Shown: positions 51,301 to 60,136 of the stretch, one piece after another
How positions within the stretch are numbered: the stretch's first letter is position 1
How the letters are laid out: every line of letters starts with the position of its first letter
Source of the DNA: Vannielia litorea
GTDB taxonomy: Bacteria; Pseudomonadota; Alphaproteobacteria; Rhodobacterales; Rhodobacteraceae
Length of the DNA: 64,000 nucleotides
Assembly (NCBI RefSeq): GCF_019801175.1
Contig: NZ_JAHVJR010000003.1
Coordinates: 1-64,000, forward strand
Reading direction: 5' to 3'
Position numbers and translations under genes: made by a program
The notes under the pieces: model-generated
Database searches by the model: none
What the model saw: only the letters and a program-made list of their open reading frames with translations
Told to the model about the DNA's origin: nothing

Positions 51301-52430
51301 CGGCCCTTCCGCTCCGTCAGCCCCGCGGCAACCCATTGATGAAACCGATGCGTCGGCCCGTCCATCGCGGGCGAAAACCGCCCACCATCAAACCCCGGCC
51401 CCACCCGGCCCCTCTGCATGCCCTCGACCACAAAGACATCCTCCTCGAAGACCTCGCGCCACTGGGCGCAGTTCTTCGCCCTGAGCCCGCCATCTGTCTC
51501 GGGCGCGGCATAGTAGAGATGCACATGCTCCCGCGTCGTCGCCAGCCCCGTGGGCTCGAGCACGATCACAAAGGCATGGTCGCGCTGCGCCCCCATCAGC
51601 ACATTGGGAAAGACAGAGATGTATTCCGCCCCTTCCTTCCAACTCTCCGGCCAGCCCGGAAAATCGGGGAAGGTCTCGCCGCCCTCACCGGTAATCCGCC
51701 GGTAAAGCGTGCTGCCTTGGCCTGCGAATCGTTCGGCCTCGATGTGGTAATGCTCCTCCAGCCGCGAATAGCTGTTCAGCCCGGGGTGGACCCACGGCAA
51801 GTGATAGCTCTCGCAGTAGTTCTCCACCGCCAGCTTCCAGTTGCAGGCGACCTCCAGCACAAAGCGGCTGTCCGCCCCGCCGTGAAACACCGGCGCATCA
51901 ACCGCGCTCCAGCGGGCCTGCAACTCGGCATGCGCCTGCTCGAACGGCCCCGCCTCGCCGGAAACATCCACAAACACCACGTCGCGCCACACATGACTGG
52001 CCACCTCGACCAGCCCCAGATCGTCATTCACGATCCCCTCGGCGCGGTTCACCCCCGGCCCGCCCACATGGGGCGTGGCCACTAGGCGGCCGTCATGGGC
52101 ATAGCACCACGAGTGATAGGGACAGCGGATCGCGCCCTCGATCTTGCGCGGTGCATCGACAAGGATCATCCCCCGGTGGCGGCAGGTGTTGCGGAACACC
52201 CGCAGCACGCCGTCGCGCCCCCGCAACATCAGCAGCGGCAAGCCCAGAAACTCCAGCGGTTTCGCATCCCCCGGATCCGGCACATCGGCCCCCACGCCAA
52301 TGCCCGCCCAGCCGCCCCAGAGCAGCGCATCGCGCTCGGCCTCATGGGTCGACGGGTCGGTGTAATGCGCATTGGGCAGCCCGTTGGCGGCGCCGATCGG
52401 GCGCAGAACGGCAGAAAGGTCATCAGGCAT
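51297..52430 (-). CDS. Rieske ring-hydroxylating-type oxygenase, alpha subunit
   Basis: This 377-residue protein has the Rieske site CRH (residues 83-85) and CPYH (103-106). The mononuclear iron site is in NWKLAVENYCESYHLPWVHPGL with H210 and H215, and a late acidic region follows. It is nearest to the choline/glycine-betaine-type monooxygenases (GbcA-like); the substrate is unknown. No reductase gene is adjacent, so electrons must come from elsewhere. It is coupled to a small protein downstream. Confidence 0.85.
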   Translation of the reverse strand: MPDDLSAVLRPIGAANGLPNAHYTDPSTHEAERDALLWGGWAGIGVGADVPDPGDAKPLEFLGLPLLMLRGRDGVLRVFRNTCRHRGMILVDAPRKIEGAIRCPYHSWCYAHDGRLVATPHVGGPGVNRAEGIVNDDLGLVEVASHVWRDVVFVDVSGEAGPFEQAHAELQARWSAVDAPVFHGGADSRFVLEVACNWKLAVENYCESYHLPWVHPGLNSYSRLEEHYHIEAERFAGQGSTLYRRITGEGGETFPDFPGWPESWKEGAEYISVFPNVLMGAQRDHAFVIVLEPTGLATTREHVHLYYAAPETDGGLRAKNCAQWREVFEEDVFVVEGMQRGRVGPGFDGGRFSPAMDGPTHRFHQWVAAGLTERKGR

Positions 52431-52641
52431 GGCGCTCCTCCGCTTGGCTGCTCCCAGCCTGCGAGGGCAGGGGCACTGCGGCTTGCCTCAAGGCGACACC
52501 CCGGCAGCACCCCCGCGACATTGCAGGGCGTTTTCCGGCTACGGCCCCGCAACGAAGGCGGCAAACCCCGCAGGTTTGGTGCTTGACGCGTTTCAGGGTA
52601 TCCTAACGTCAACTTCCATGTTTTCGGGAGCCTGTTGCGCC

Positions 52642-53547
52642 ATGTTTTACTTCTTTTCCCGCCGGGCCTTCGGCATGCCAAAAGGCGCAAGCCGGGCTCG
52701 CTTCACCGATAATCTCGCCACGCTCACCCGCTACGGCCGCGCGGAACCCTCGGGCAACAGCTATCGGATCACCCGATACGCCGGCCCCGTGGCCTGGACG
52801 CGCGATGCCCTCTCCGGTGTGTCCGGCGGCCAGCTCATCTACGTCCACGGCTACAACACCACGCAAAAACGCATGTTCGACCGGCAGGCCAAGATCGTGG
52901 CAGGCCTGCGGGCAAAGCAGTTCAACGGCGCCGTCCTCAGCTTCGATTGGCCCAGCCGCGGCTCTCCCAGCCCCGCCGCTTACAAGGCCGACAAGGAGGC
53001 CGCGAAGCACGTCGCCCGCCCGTTCATCGAAGAAGGGCTCGAGGTTCTCCGCCGTCACGCCCCCGGCCGCCCCCTCGCCGTGCTCGGCCACTCGATGGGC
53101 GCCCTCGTCACCCTGCGCGGCTTCGGCGAGGTGGCCGCAGGATGGAAGCTCGATGAAGCCCTCCTCGTGGCTGCCGATGTTGATAAGGTCTGGCTCGATC
53201 GCAACGCATGGGCCGGCTCCGTCATGGCCAAGCGCACGCGCAGGCTCACCAACTACTGGCACCACAAGGACAGGGTTCTTGCGCTGGCACAGGGGCTCAA
53301 CGGCGGCGCCCTGCGCGCCGGGCGCGATGGGATGCCTCCACGCACCGCCCCGAACCACCATGATGTTTCAGTCGAGGCCCGGTTTGAGGCGACCTTCCCG
53401 CAAGCCAGCAAGGATGTGTCCCACAGTTTCTACTTCGACGATGCCCGCTTCTACGAGGATCTGGCCCGCGTACTGGCAGGGCAGGATGTATCCGGCGCAC
53501 CCACGCGCCGCCCCGGCGCGGGCGGCGAGCAGGAGCTTCGGCCCTAA
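52642..53547 (+). CDS. Alpha/beta hydrolase (DUF900, COG4782-type)
   Basis: This 301-residue protein has the oxyanion motif YVHGYN (about 67-72) and nucleophile elbow LGHSMGAL with Ser151. A FDWPSRGSPSPAAYKADKEAA segment typical of DUF900 is also present. There is no clear signal peptide. Candidate starts are the ATG at 52642 (after GGGAG) and at 52618. Its end overlaps the convergent SH3 gene by 4 nt. The substrate is unknown. Confidence 0.78.
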   Translation: MFYFFSRRAFGMPKGASRARFTDNLATLTRYGRAEPSGNSYRITRYAGPVAWTRDALSGVSGGQLIYVHGYNTTQKRMFDRQAKIVAGLRAKQFNGAVLSFDWPSRGSPSPAAYKADKEAAKHVARPFIEEGLEVLRRHAPGRPLAVLGHSMGALVTLRGFGEVAAGWKLDEALLVAADVDKVWLDRNAWAGSVMAKRTRRLTNYWHHKDRVLALAQGLNGGALRAGRDGMPPRTAPNHHDVSVEARFEATFPQASKDVSHSFYFDDARFYEDLARVLAGQDVSGAPTRRPGAGGEQELRP

Positions 53548-54041
53548 TTCACTGCCATCAGAAACTTCACGCTGGCCCAGCCGGTCGTGCCCTCCGGCAG
53601 TTGCACCTGCGCCCAGCTGCCCTCCCGCGCGCCGGTCCAGAGCAGCATCTGCCCCGCGTGCAGGCGGCGGCTGATGTCAAACCCCGTGCCCGGCCCGCGC
53701 CGCAGGTTGAGGTAACCGTCACTGGTGGCCTGCACCATGAAGGCATAGGGCCGCTGGGCGAAATACTGCTGCGCGATGTAGCGCCCATGCACCCAGCCCC
53801 GCATCCCGTCGGGCAGGATCACCTGCCGCCAGTTGCCCTGCGCCCCGGTGATCTCTACCGCCGTGCCCGCCGTGAGCCGCAGCAATATCCCATGCCCCGT
53901 GCCCGGCCCGCGCCGCATGTTCAGATAGCCGTCATCGGTGTCCTGCACATAGAGCGTCTGGGCCGCAGCCTCACTAGGCGGAAGCACGGTCAAGAGGGCA
54001 GCGGCAGCGAGGGCGAAGGCAAGAAACAGGCGGCGCGTCAT
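53544..54041 (-). CDS. Secreted protein with two SH3b domains
   Basis: This 165-residue protein has a signal peptide (TRRLFLAFALAAAALLTVLPPSEAAA). Two bacterial SH3 repeats follow, each starting DGYLN(M/L)RRGPGTG and ending in GW(V/A) (about residues 32-85 and 98-160). It probably binds the cell wall. The ATG at 54041 follows GGAGA; an upstream in-frame start would bury the signal. It is convergent with the hydrolase. Confidence 0.8.
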   Translation of the reverse strand: MTRRLFLAFALAAAALLTVLPPSEAAAQTLYVQDTDDGYLNMRRGPGTGHGILLRLTAGTAVEITGAQGNWRQVILPDGMRGWVHGRYIAQQYFAQRPYAFMVQATSDGYLNLRRGPGTGFDISRRLHAGQMLLWTGAREGSWAQVQLPEGTTGWASVKFLMAVN

Positions 54042-54095
54042 CGGGAAATCTCCGGGTTGCAATGGCCCCAGCATCGCCCCACCCGGCATCCCCGG

Positions 54096-55085
54096 TCAAT
54101 CGAGGCGCGAGAGAATCTCCGCCCCGCCGGTCCGCAGCCACAGCGGCCCCGCGCCGGAGACCATCCGCACCCCGCCGATCTGCGCGTCGATCCCGCCGTC
54201 CTCCACAAGACTCGCCGCACCGCCCGTCAGCGCCGCGCCATAGGGCGTAAGCCGGGCCGAAAAGCCGAAGCGGTCTCCGCTACCCTCGCGGATTTCCACC
54301 ACAGGCTGGTCCTCTGGCCGGCGAGAGAAGCCGCGCAGCAGGTCGAGCAAATCAAGGTCGCCGACCTCGTCTACAATCGCCTCCTCGCCCCATGCGAGCG
54401 CATATCCAATCACCTGCGCCGCAGGCCGCCATTCCTCCGAAAGCTGCGCCAGCACCCGCTCCTCCCGCACGCCAAGACCGGTGGCCACATGGGGAAAGCG
54501 GGCGAAATGCGCATCGAGCGCGGCGCGGAGCGGCACAAGCAGGGCAGGGGATCGCCGCAGGGTGATCAGCGGCTCGGGCGTGGGGGCCTGAAACCCCTCC
54601 CAAAGCAGGGTTTAAAGCGTCGTCTCATCGCGGCTCAGCGGGCGCGGCCCGGGAACCTCCGTAAATTCCTCGGTGCGCAAGGCCCCCAAGCACTTCGCGA
54701 TACTGTCCATCCGGTGCTGCCGCAGCGCGAGCTTTCCGCCCCAGCCCCGCCCGACCGCAAGCGCAACCACGAACCCCAGCGCAAACTGCTCCTGAAGCGT
54801 CTCGCCCGCCCAGAGCGTGATGCCCTCCGCCGCCTCCAGCGCCTGCGTGAGCGCGGCCATGTCGTCCTCGGCGCGCTGGGCAAATTCCGCGTCCCCCGTC
54901 CGGGTCACCATCGCCCGCCCCCGGCGGACGGCCACCTCCAGCGGGTCGTCGTGCCGCGTAATGGCGCCCACATCGAAGCAATCGTACAGCCCGATCACCC
55001 GCCCCGTCTCGCCCGCTTCCCTCAGATACCCGCGCAATGGGCCTGCAGCCGCAAGGCCCGGGATCACGTGGATCTGGGCGCTCAC
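54096..55085 (-). pseudogene. DUF1835-like gene split by one in-frame TAA
   Basis: Two frames, 55085-54612 and 54611-54096, lie in the same reading frame and are separated only by TAA at 54614-54612. The first half (157 residues, GTG start overlapping the yidD stop) ends PLSRDETTL. The second continues at once as TLLWEGFQAPTPEPLITLRRSPALLVPLRAALDAHFARFPHVATGLGVREERVLAQL, which is how DUF1835-type proteins proceed at this point. The second frame has no start near its beginning (first GTG at 54536). A premature stop, readthrough or a sequencing error could each explain this. Confidence 0.65.
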
Positions 55086-55303
55086 TTCGGCACCTCGTCA
55101 ATGCCCGACCCGCCCCAAGGTTGGCAGCGCAGGATACGGCGAAAGGCCAGCCAACCGCCCTTCAACCCGCCATGCTTTGCCAGCGCTTCCAGCGCGTAGG
55201 CCGAGCAGGTGGGATGATAGCGGCAGTTGTGCCCGACCCAAGGCGAAAAGATCAGCCGGTAGGCCCGGACGGGCAGGGCGAAGAGGCGCGCAAGCGGCGT
55301 CAC
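55082..55303 (-). CDS. yidD: Membrane protein insertion efficiency factor YidD
   Basis: This 73-residue protein has the whole YidD pattern: LPVRAYRLIFSPWVGHNCRYHPTCSAYALEALAKHGGLKGGWLAFRRILRCQPWGGSGIDEVP, with its three conserved cysteines. The GTG start is the only one that gives this N-terminus. It follows rnpA in the rpmH-rnpA-yidD order. Its stop overlaps the DUF1835-like GTG. Confidence 0.95.
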   Translation of the reverse strand: MTPLARLFALPVRAYRLIFSPWVGHNCRYHPTCSAYALEALAKHGGLKGGWLAFRRILRCQPWGGSGIDEVPK

Positions 55304-55348
55304 GCCATGCAGGGCAGGGGCTGTCCCGCCATCCGATGCACTCGCCGC

Positions 55349-55747
55349 CTAGCCATGCAGCTTGTCCAGCGCCGCCCGCAGTTCCTCCTGCATCAGGGCA
55401 AAGTCGCGCGCCGCCGTCTCTCCAGCCCGTCCGATCAGCACGTAATCCCAACCAGCGCGGCCCGCCTCCGGCAGCACCGCCCGCGCGATCTCGCGCAGCC
55501 GCCGCTTGGCCCGGTTCCGCGCCACCGCATTGCCCACTTTCTTGGAGCAGGTGTAGCCCACCCGCACGGCCTCGCCGCCCTCGCCGCGCTTCCGTCCCTG
55601 CACCACAAAGCCCGGCGTATGCTGACGCCGCGCCCGCGCGCAGGCCAGAAAATCCGCGCGCTTCTTCAGAACCTCCGGGCAAGCGAAAACCGCCGCAGGG
55701 CTCTCGCCCCCGGCGGTCTCATCAACCTCTGCCTCTACGCCGGGCAT
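55349..55747 (-). CDS. rnpA: Ribonuclease P protein component
   Basis: This 132-residue protein has LKKRADFLACARARRQHTPGFVVQ and the RNase P signature VGYTCSKKVGNAVARNRAKRRLREIAR. The ATG at 55747 lies 17 nt after the rpmH stop; upstream codons form an acidic leader (PGVEAEVDETAGGE) of uncertain use. It binds RNase P RNA in tRNA 5' maturation. Confidence 0.93.
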   Translation of the reverse strand: MPGVEAEVDETAGGESPAAVFACPEVLKKRADFLACARARRQHTPGFVVQGRKRGEGGEAVRVGYTCSKKVGNAVARNRAKRRLREIARAVLPEAGRAGWDYVLIGRAGETAARDFALMQEELRAALDKLHG

Positions 55748-55764
55748 CGCTGCCCCGCTACTCC

Positions 55765-55899
55765 TCAGGCGCTCAGGCTCTTCCGGCCGCGGGCGCGGCG
55801 GGCGTTGAGGATCTTGCGGCCGGCCTTGGTGGCCATGCGCGCACGGAACCCGTGACGCCGCTTGCGGACGAGGTTGGAAGGCTGGAAGGTGCGTTTCAT
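55765..55899 (-). CDS. rpmH: 50S ribosomal protein L34
   Basis: The 44-residue frame reads as L34: [20 protein letters not shown], then [23 protein letters not shown], a full-length match. The ATG follows GGAGA. It precedes rnpA by 17 nt. No dnaA is adjacent, as usual in alphaproteobacteria. Confidence 0.97.
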
Positions 55900-55968
55900 C
55901 GCGCGTTCTCCGTCTCGGTCGGTCGCCGCCCCGCGGAATCGCAGGTGGCTGTGGTGTTCGAAGCCCGC

Positions 55969-55997
55969 TCAATAGGGACCGTCCGGCAGGCTGTCAA
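55969..55997 (-). promoter_or_regulatory. Strong promoter of rpmH-rnpA-yidD
   Basis: On the minus strand a consensus TTGACA (55997-55992), a 17-nt spacer and TATTGA (55974-55969) lie about 70 nt before rpmH. The rest of the 284-nt spacer up to the TVP38 gene shows nothing else I recognise. Confidence 0.75.
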
Positions 55998-56183
55998 TTC
56001 ATCTGCGCCGGAATCTTGCAACATTTCCTGCGTACCGCCCGCGGCGCTGTAACAAAACCCCGCCCGATCCCGCCACCCGGCGCCCTTGTGCTCACCCCGC
56101 ATCAAGCGGGCGTGATCTGCCGGGCAGCCGTTGGGCGCACCGCACATCTTCTGTCATGAACGATGCAGAGGGATACGGGACAG

Positions 56184-56918
56184 ATGACCGAGATGACAGA
56201 CGCTCCGGCGAAAAACCCATGGCTGAAGCGCCTTCCGCTCATCGCCATTCTCGCCGCGGCCCTCGCCGGGGCCTTCTTCCTGCGCGATTACCTCAGCTTC
56301 GAAACGCTGGCCGAGCACCGTGAGGCCCTGCTGGCCTTCCGGGATGCCAACTACCTGCTCACCGTGCTGGCCTTCATCGCGATCTACGTCGTGATCGTCG
56401 CCTTCTCCCTGCCCGGCGCCACCGTGGCTACGCTGACCGGCGGCTTTCTCTTCGCCACCTTCCCCGGCGCGCTCTTCAACGTGACCGCAGCCACCATCGG
56501 GGCCTGCCTGATCTTTCAGGCCGCTCGCCTCGGCCTTGGCGACAAGCTCTCCGAAAAGCTCGAAGGCTCCGGCGGCGTGGTGCAAAAGATCAAGGCCGGG
56601 ATAGACGCAAACCAGTGGGAGATGCTCTTTCTGATCCGCCTCGTGCCCGCCGTCCCCTTCTTCGTCGCCAACCTCGTGCCTGCCTTCGTCGGCGTGCCGC
56701 TGCACCGCTTCGCAATCAGCACCTTCCTTGGCATCATCCCCGGCGCGGTGGTCTACACCTCCGTCGGCGCCGGGCTGGGAGAGGTCTTCGCCCGCGGCGA
56801 AACCCCGAACCTCGGCATAATCTTCGAGCCGCATATCCTGCTGCCCATCCTCGGCCTCTGCGCCCTCGCCGCCCTCCCTATCGTCCTCAAAGCCCTGCGC
56901 GGCAAGAAAGGCCTCTGA
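56184..56918 (+). CDS. TVP38/TMEM64-family membrane protein (VTT domain)
   Basis: This protein of about 244 residues has five or six hydrophobic segments and the VTT core: FSLPGATVATLTGGFLFATFPGALFNVTAATIGACLIF, then LIRLVPAVPFFVANLVPAFVGVPLHRFAISTFLGIIPGAVVYTSVGAGLGEVF. Members move or shape lipids in membranes; the role here is unknown. An ATG 21 nt upstream is possible. The flavoprotein gene starts 1 nt after its stop. Confidence 0.85.
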   Translation: MTEMTDAPAKNPWLKRLPLIAILAAALAGAFFLRDYLSFETLAEHREALLAFRDANYLLTVLAFIAIYVVIVAFSLPGATVATLTGGFLFATFPGALFNVTAATIGACLIFQAARLGLGDKLSEKLEGSGGVVQKIKAGIDANQWEMLFLIRLVPAVPFFVANLVPAFVGVPLHRFAISTFLGIIPGAVVYTSVGAGLGEVFARGETPNLGIIFEPHILLPILGLCALAALPIVLKALRGKKGL

Positions 56919-56919
56919 C

Positions 56920-58329
56920 ATGTCCACGATCAAGGCAGACATCTGCATCATCGGCGCCGGCTCGGGCGGGCTCTCCGTGGCCTCGGGCGCGGCCCAGATG
57001 GGGGCAAAGACCGTGCTGGTCGAGGGCCACAAGATGGGCGGCGATTGCCTCAACTACGGCTGCGTGCCTTCCAAGGCGCTGCTTTCGGCGGCCCACCACG
57101 CCCACGCGCTGACCACCGGCGCCCCTTTCGGAATCACCCCCGTCACGCCCGAGATCGACTATGCAAAGGCCAAGGACCACGTGGCCGAAGTCATCGCCGC
57201 CATCGAGCCGCATGACAGTCAGGAGCGATTCGAAGGCCTCGGCGTGCAGGTCATCCGCGAATGGGGCAGCTTCATCTCCCCCACCGAACTTCGCGCAGGC
57301 GATCACACTATCACTGCCCGCCGCTTCGTCATCGCCACCGGCTCCCGCCCCTTCGTCCCGCCCATCGACGGGCTGGACGGCGTGGACTACCACACCAACG
57401 AAACCATCTTCGACCTGCGCGAGCGCCCCTCGCACCTCATCATCATCGGCGGCGGCCCCATCGGGCTTGAGATGGCCCAGGCCCACGCCCGCCTCGGCTG
57501 CAAAGTCACCGTGATCGAGGCGCAAAAGGCGCTGGGCAAGGATGACCCGGAGATGGCCGCCTTCGTGCTCGAAAAGCTCCGCGCCGAGGGCATCGAGATC
57601 ATGGAAGAAACCGCCGCCGAGAAGGTCACGGCAGAGGGCGGCGTCACCGTCGAAACGCCAAAAGGCCCCGTCACCGGCTCGCATCTTCTGGTCGCCGTAG
57701 GGCGGCAGGTGAACATCGACAAGCTCAACCTGAACGTCGCCAACGTCGACCACGACCGTGCGGTAAAGGTCGATGCCCGCCTCCGCTCCACCTCCAACAA
57801 GCGCGTCTACGCCATCGGCGACGCGGCGGGCGGCCTGCAATTCACCCACGTTGCCGGCTACCACGCCGGTGTGGTGATCCGCTCCGCCATGTTCGGCCTG
57901 CCCGCCAAGGCGAAAACCGACCATATCCCATGGGTCACCTACACCGATCCCGAGCTTGCGCAGGTCGGCCTCACCGAGGCGCAGGCCCGCGAAAAATTCG
58001 GTGGCAATCTCGATGTGATCAACATCACCTACAATGACAGCGACCGCGCCCGCGCCATGCGGCTGGATGGCAAGCTCAAGCTGATGGTCTCCGGCGGCAA
58101 GCCGGTGGGCGCCTCCATCGCCGGGCCGCAGGCGGGCGAACTCATTGCCGCATGGGCCACCGCCATCGCCAACGGCCACAAGCTGACCACGCTGGCAAAC
58201 ACCGTCCTGCCCTACCCGACGCTGCAAGAGCTTAACAAACGCGCCGCAGGTGCCTATTTCTCTCCGAAGCTCTTCGAGAGCCCGATGGTCAAACGCGTCG
58301 TCGGACTGGTGCAACGCTTTCTGCCCTAG
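56920..58329 (+). CDS. MerA-like FAD/NAD(P)-disulfide oxidoreductase
   Basis: This 469-residue protein has the FAD fold IIGAGSGGLSVASGAAQMGAKTVLVE, redox-active CLNYGCVPSK, the NAD(P) fold IIIGGGPIGLEMAQ, ATGSRPFVPP and AIGDAAGG. Near the C-terminus it has PYPTLQELNKRAAG. Lipoamide dehydrogenases have His-Pro-Thr there, while MerA-type enzymes have Tyr. It lacks the terminal cysteine pair of true mercuric reductase, so the substrate is open. It forms a tight pair with the TVP38 gene. Confidence 0.85.
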   Translation: MSTIKADICIIGAGSGGLSVASGAAQMGAKTVLVEGHKMGGDCLNYGCVPSKALLSAAHHAHALTTGAPFGITPVTPEIDYAKAKDHVAEVIAAIEPHDSQERFEGLGVQVIREWGSFISPTELRAGDHTITARRFVIATGSRPFVPPIDGLDGVDYHTNETIFDLRERPSHLIIIGGGPIGLEMAQAHARLGCKVTVIEAQKALGKDDPEMAAFVLEKLRAEGIEIMEETAAEKVTAEGGVTVETPKGPVTGSHLLVAVGRQVNIDKLNLNVANVDHDRAVKVDARLRSTSNKRVYAIGDAAGGLQFTHVAGYHAGVVIRSAMFGLPAKAKTDHIPWVTYTDPELAQVGLTEAQAREKFGGNLDVINITYNDSDRARAMRLDGKLKLMVSGGKPVGASIAGPQAGELIAAWATAIANGHKLTTLANTVLPYPTLQELNKRAAGAYFSPKLFESPMVKRVVGLVQRFLP

Positions 58330-58367
58330 TCGCAGCCCCGGCGCGAAAATGGTATAACGCGCGAGAA

Positions 58368-59789
58368 ATGTTCCTGAATACGCTCTCCGGCCGCTTCCTG
58401 ATGCTGACGATCGCCTTCGTCATGCTGGCCGAAGTGCTGATCTTCGTGCCCTCCATCGCGCGTTTCCGCGAAGACTTTCTGCTGTCGCGGCTGGAGCGGG
58501 CGCAAATCGCCTCGCTGGCCCTGCTGGCCACGGAGGAGGTGATCGACGCCAACCTCGAGGCCGAGCTGCTCCAGAACGCGGGCGTCAAGAACGTGGTGCT
58601 CCGGCGCGACGAGATGCGCGAGCTGATCCTCTCCTCGCCCATCATCGCCCCCGTGACCCAAACCTACGACCTGCGCGACCCCGGCCCCTGGACCCTGATG
58701 ATGGATGCCGTCGCCCGTCTGTGGAAGCGCGACCCCGAGCTGATCCGCGTCATCGGCGACCCGGTCAAGGAGGCCGGGCTGCTGATCGAGGTCACGCTCG
58801 ACACTGGCGATCTGCGTGAGGCGATGATCGACTATGGCGTGCGCATCCTCTGGCTCTCCGCCGTGATCTCCGCACTCACCGCGCTGCTGCTGTTTCTGGC
58901 GGTGCGGGTCTTCATCGTCGGCCCGATTCACCGGGTGGTCGACGCAATGGCGAGCTATGCCAAGGCCCCCGAGGATGCCCGCCGCATCATCGAACCCTCC
59001 GCCGGGGCGCTGGAGCTGCGCGAGGCCGAGGAGGGGCTGAACGCCCTGCAAACCCAGCTCACCGGGGCGCTGAAGCAAAAGGAGCGTCTGGCCCAGCTCG
59101 GCGGGGCCGTCGCCCGCATCAGCCACGATCTGCGCAACATTCTAACGACGGCCCAGCTCTTCGCCGACCGGATGGAAACCTCCAAGGATCCCGCCGTCGC
59201 ACGCGCTGCGCCCAAGCTGGTGAACTCGATCAGCCGTGCCGTGAACCTCTGCGAAAGCACGCTCACCTTCGGCCGCGCCGAAGAGGCACCGCCCAAGCTG
59301 TCCCGCTTCACCCTCGCCCCAGTGGTGAACGACGTGATCGACAGCGAGCGCCTCGCGGCGGGCGAGCATGACATTTCCTACGCCGAGGATGTCCCCGCCG
59401 GCCTGACCCTCCGCGCCGACAGCGAGCAGATCTTCCGGGTGCTGACCAACCTCATCCGCAACGCCCGTCAGGCCATCGTCGCCACTGGCAAACCCGGTGA
59501 AATCTGCATCTCCGCCCGCGAGGAGGATGACGGCTGGACCATCACCGTCACCGACACCGGCCCCGGCCTGCCGCCCAAGGCGCAGGAGCACCTGTTCCAG
59601 CCGTTCCAAGGCGGTTTCCGCAAAGGCGGCTCCGGCCTCGGGCTGGCCATCTCCGCCGAGCTGATCCGCGGCCACGGCGGCCGGCTCGATCTGCTCAGCA
59701 CCGGCCCTGAAGGCACCGAGTTCGCCGTGGTCCTGCCCCGCGAGTTCTCCGAGCTGCAAACGTCAGAGCCACAAAAAGCCGCCGAGTAG
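58368..59789 (+). CDS. Orphan membrane sensor histidine kinase
   Basis: This 473-residue kinase has two membrane helices (about 8-30 and 160-182) around a periplasmic sensor region, then a HAMP-like stretch. The H-box is VARISHDLRNILT with His253, and N (LTNLIRNARQAI), G1 (DTGPGLP) and G2 (GGSGLGLAIS) boxes follow. No response regulator is adjacent, so its partner lies elsewhere. Confidence 0.88.
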   Translation: MFLNTLSGRFLMLTIAFVMLAEVLIFVPSIARFREDFLLSRLERAQIASLALLATEEVIDANLEAELLQNAGVKNVVLRRDEMRELILSSPIIAPVTQTYDLRDPGPWTLMMDAVARLWKRDPELIRVIGDPVKEAGLLIEVTLDTGDLREAMIDYGVRILWLSAVISALTALLLFLAVRVFIVGPIHRVVDAMASYAKAPEDARRIIEPSAGALELREAEEGLNALQTQLTGALKQKERLAQLGGAVARISHDLRNILTTAQLFADRMETSKDPAVARAAPKLVNSISRAVNLCESTLTFGRAEEAPPKLSRFTLAPVVNDVIDSERLAAGEHDISYAEDVPAGLTLRADSEQIFRVLTNLIRNARQAIVATGKPGEICISAREEDDGWTITVTDTGPGLPPKAQEHLFQPFQGGFRKGGSGLGLAISAELIRGHGGRLDLLSTGPEGTEFAVVLPREFSELQTSEPQKAAE

Positions 59790-59818
59790 GGCTGGCGATG
59801 AGAGGGAGGGAAGCCGCG

Positions 59819-60136
59819 ATGAGAGCCACAGCCCGCGTCACCGCAATCGCCCTTCTCGCCGCCTCGCCCCTTTCCGCCGACGAGGATTTTCCGCAGATCG
59901 ACGTGGCCCCGCAGTGCCAGCGCAGCGCCGAGGGGCTGGAAGATGCCGAGGTGGCTTTCGAGATGTGCATGCAGGGTCAGGCGCTCTCCTTCGGCGTTCT
60001 GCGCAGCCTGTGGCCAACTCTGCCACCCGACCTCCGCCGCGAGTGCACAGCCTACGGACGCACTGAAGGCTCCTATGCTGCCCTGCGCGTCTGCATCGAA
60101 CAGGCGATCGGTCCGTTGAAAGCACCGACCCTCTAA
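59819..60136 (+). CDS. Small periplasmic protein with four cysteines
   Basis: This 105-residue protein has a signal peptide (RATARVTAIALLAASPLSADE) and a mature part with four cysteines (APQCQRSAEGLEDAEVAFEMCMQGQA, RRECTAYGRTEGSYAALRVCIEQA). These could form two disulfides. I recognise no family. The ATG at 59819 follows GGAGGGAAG. It converges with the next gene, overlapping by 4 nt. Confidence 0.65.
   Translation: MRATARVTAIALLAASPLSADEDFPQIDVAPQCQRSAEGLEDAEVAFEMCMQGQALSFGVLRSLWPTLPPDLRRECTAYGRTEGSYAALRVCIEQAIGPLKAPTL

Noticed and set aside
54096..54536. A separate gene starting at the GTG at 54536
   Set aside because: Family-like sequence continues upstream of this GTG in the same frame to the TAA at 54614-54612, so the frame is better read as the second half of the split DUF1835-like gene.
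56920..58329. Dihydrolipoamide dehydrogenase (lpd)
   Set aside because: The C-terminal His-Pro-Thr...Glu catalytic element reads Tyr-Pro-Thr, and no 2-oxoacid dehydrogenase genes are adjacent.
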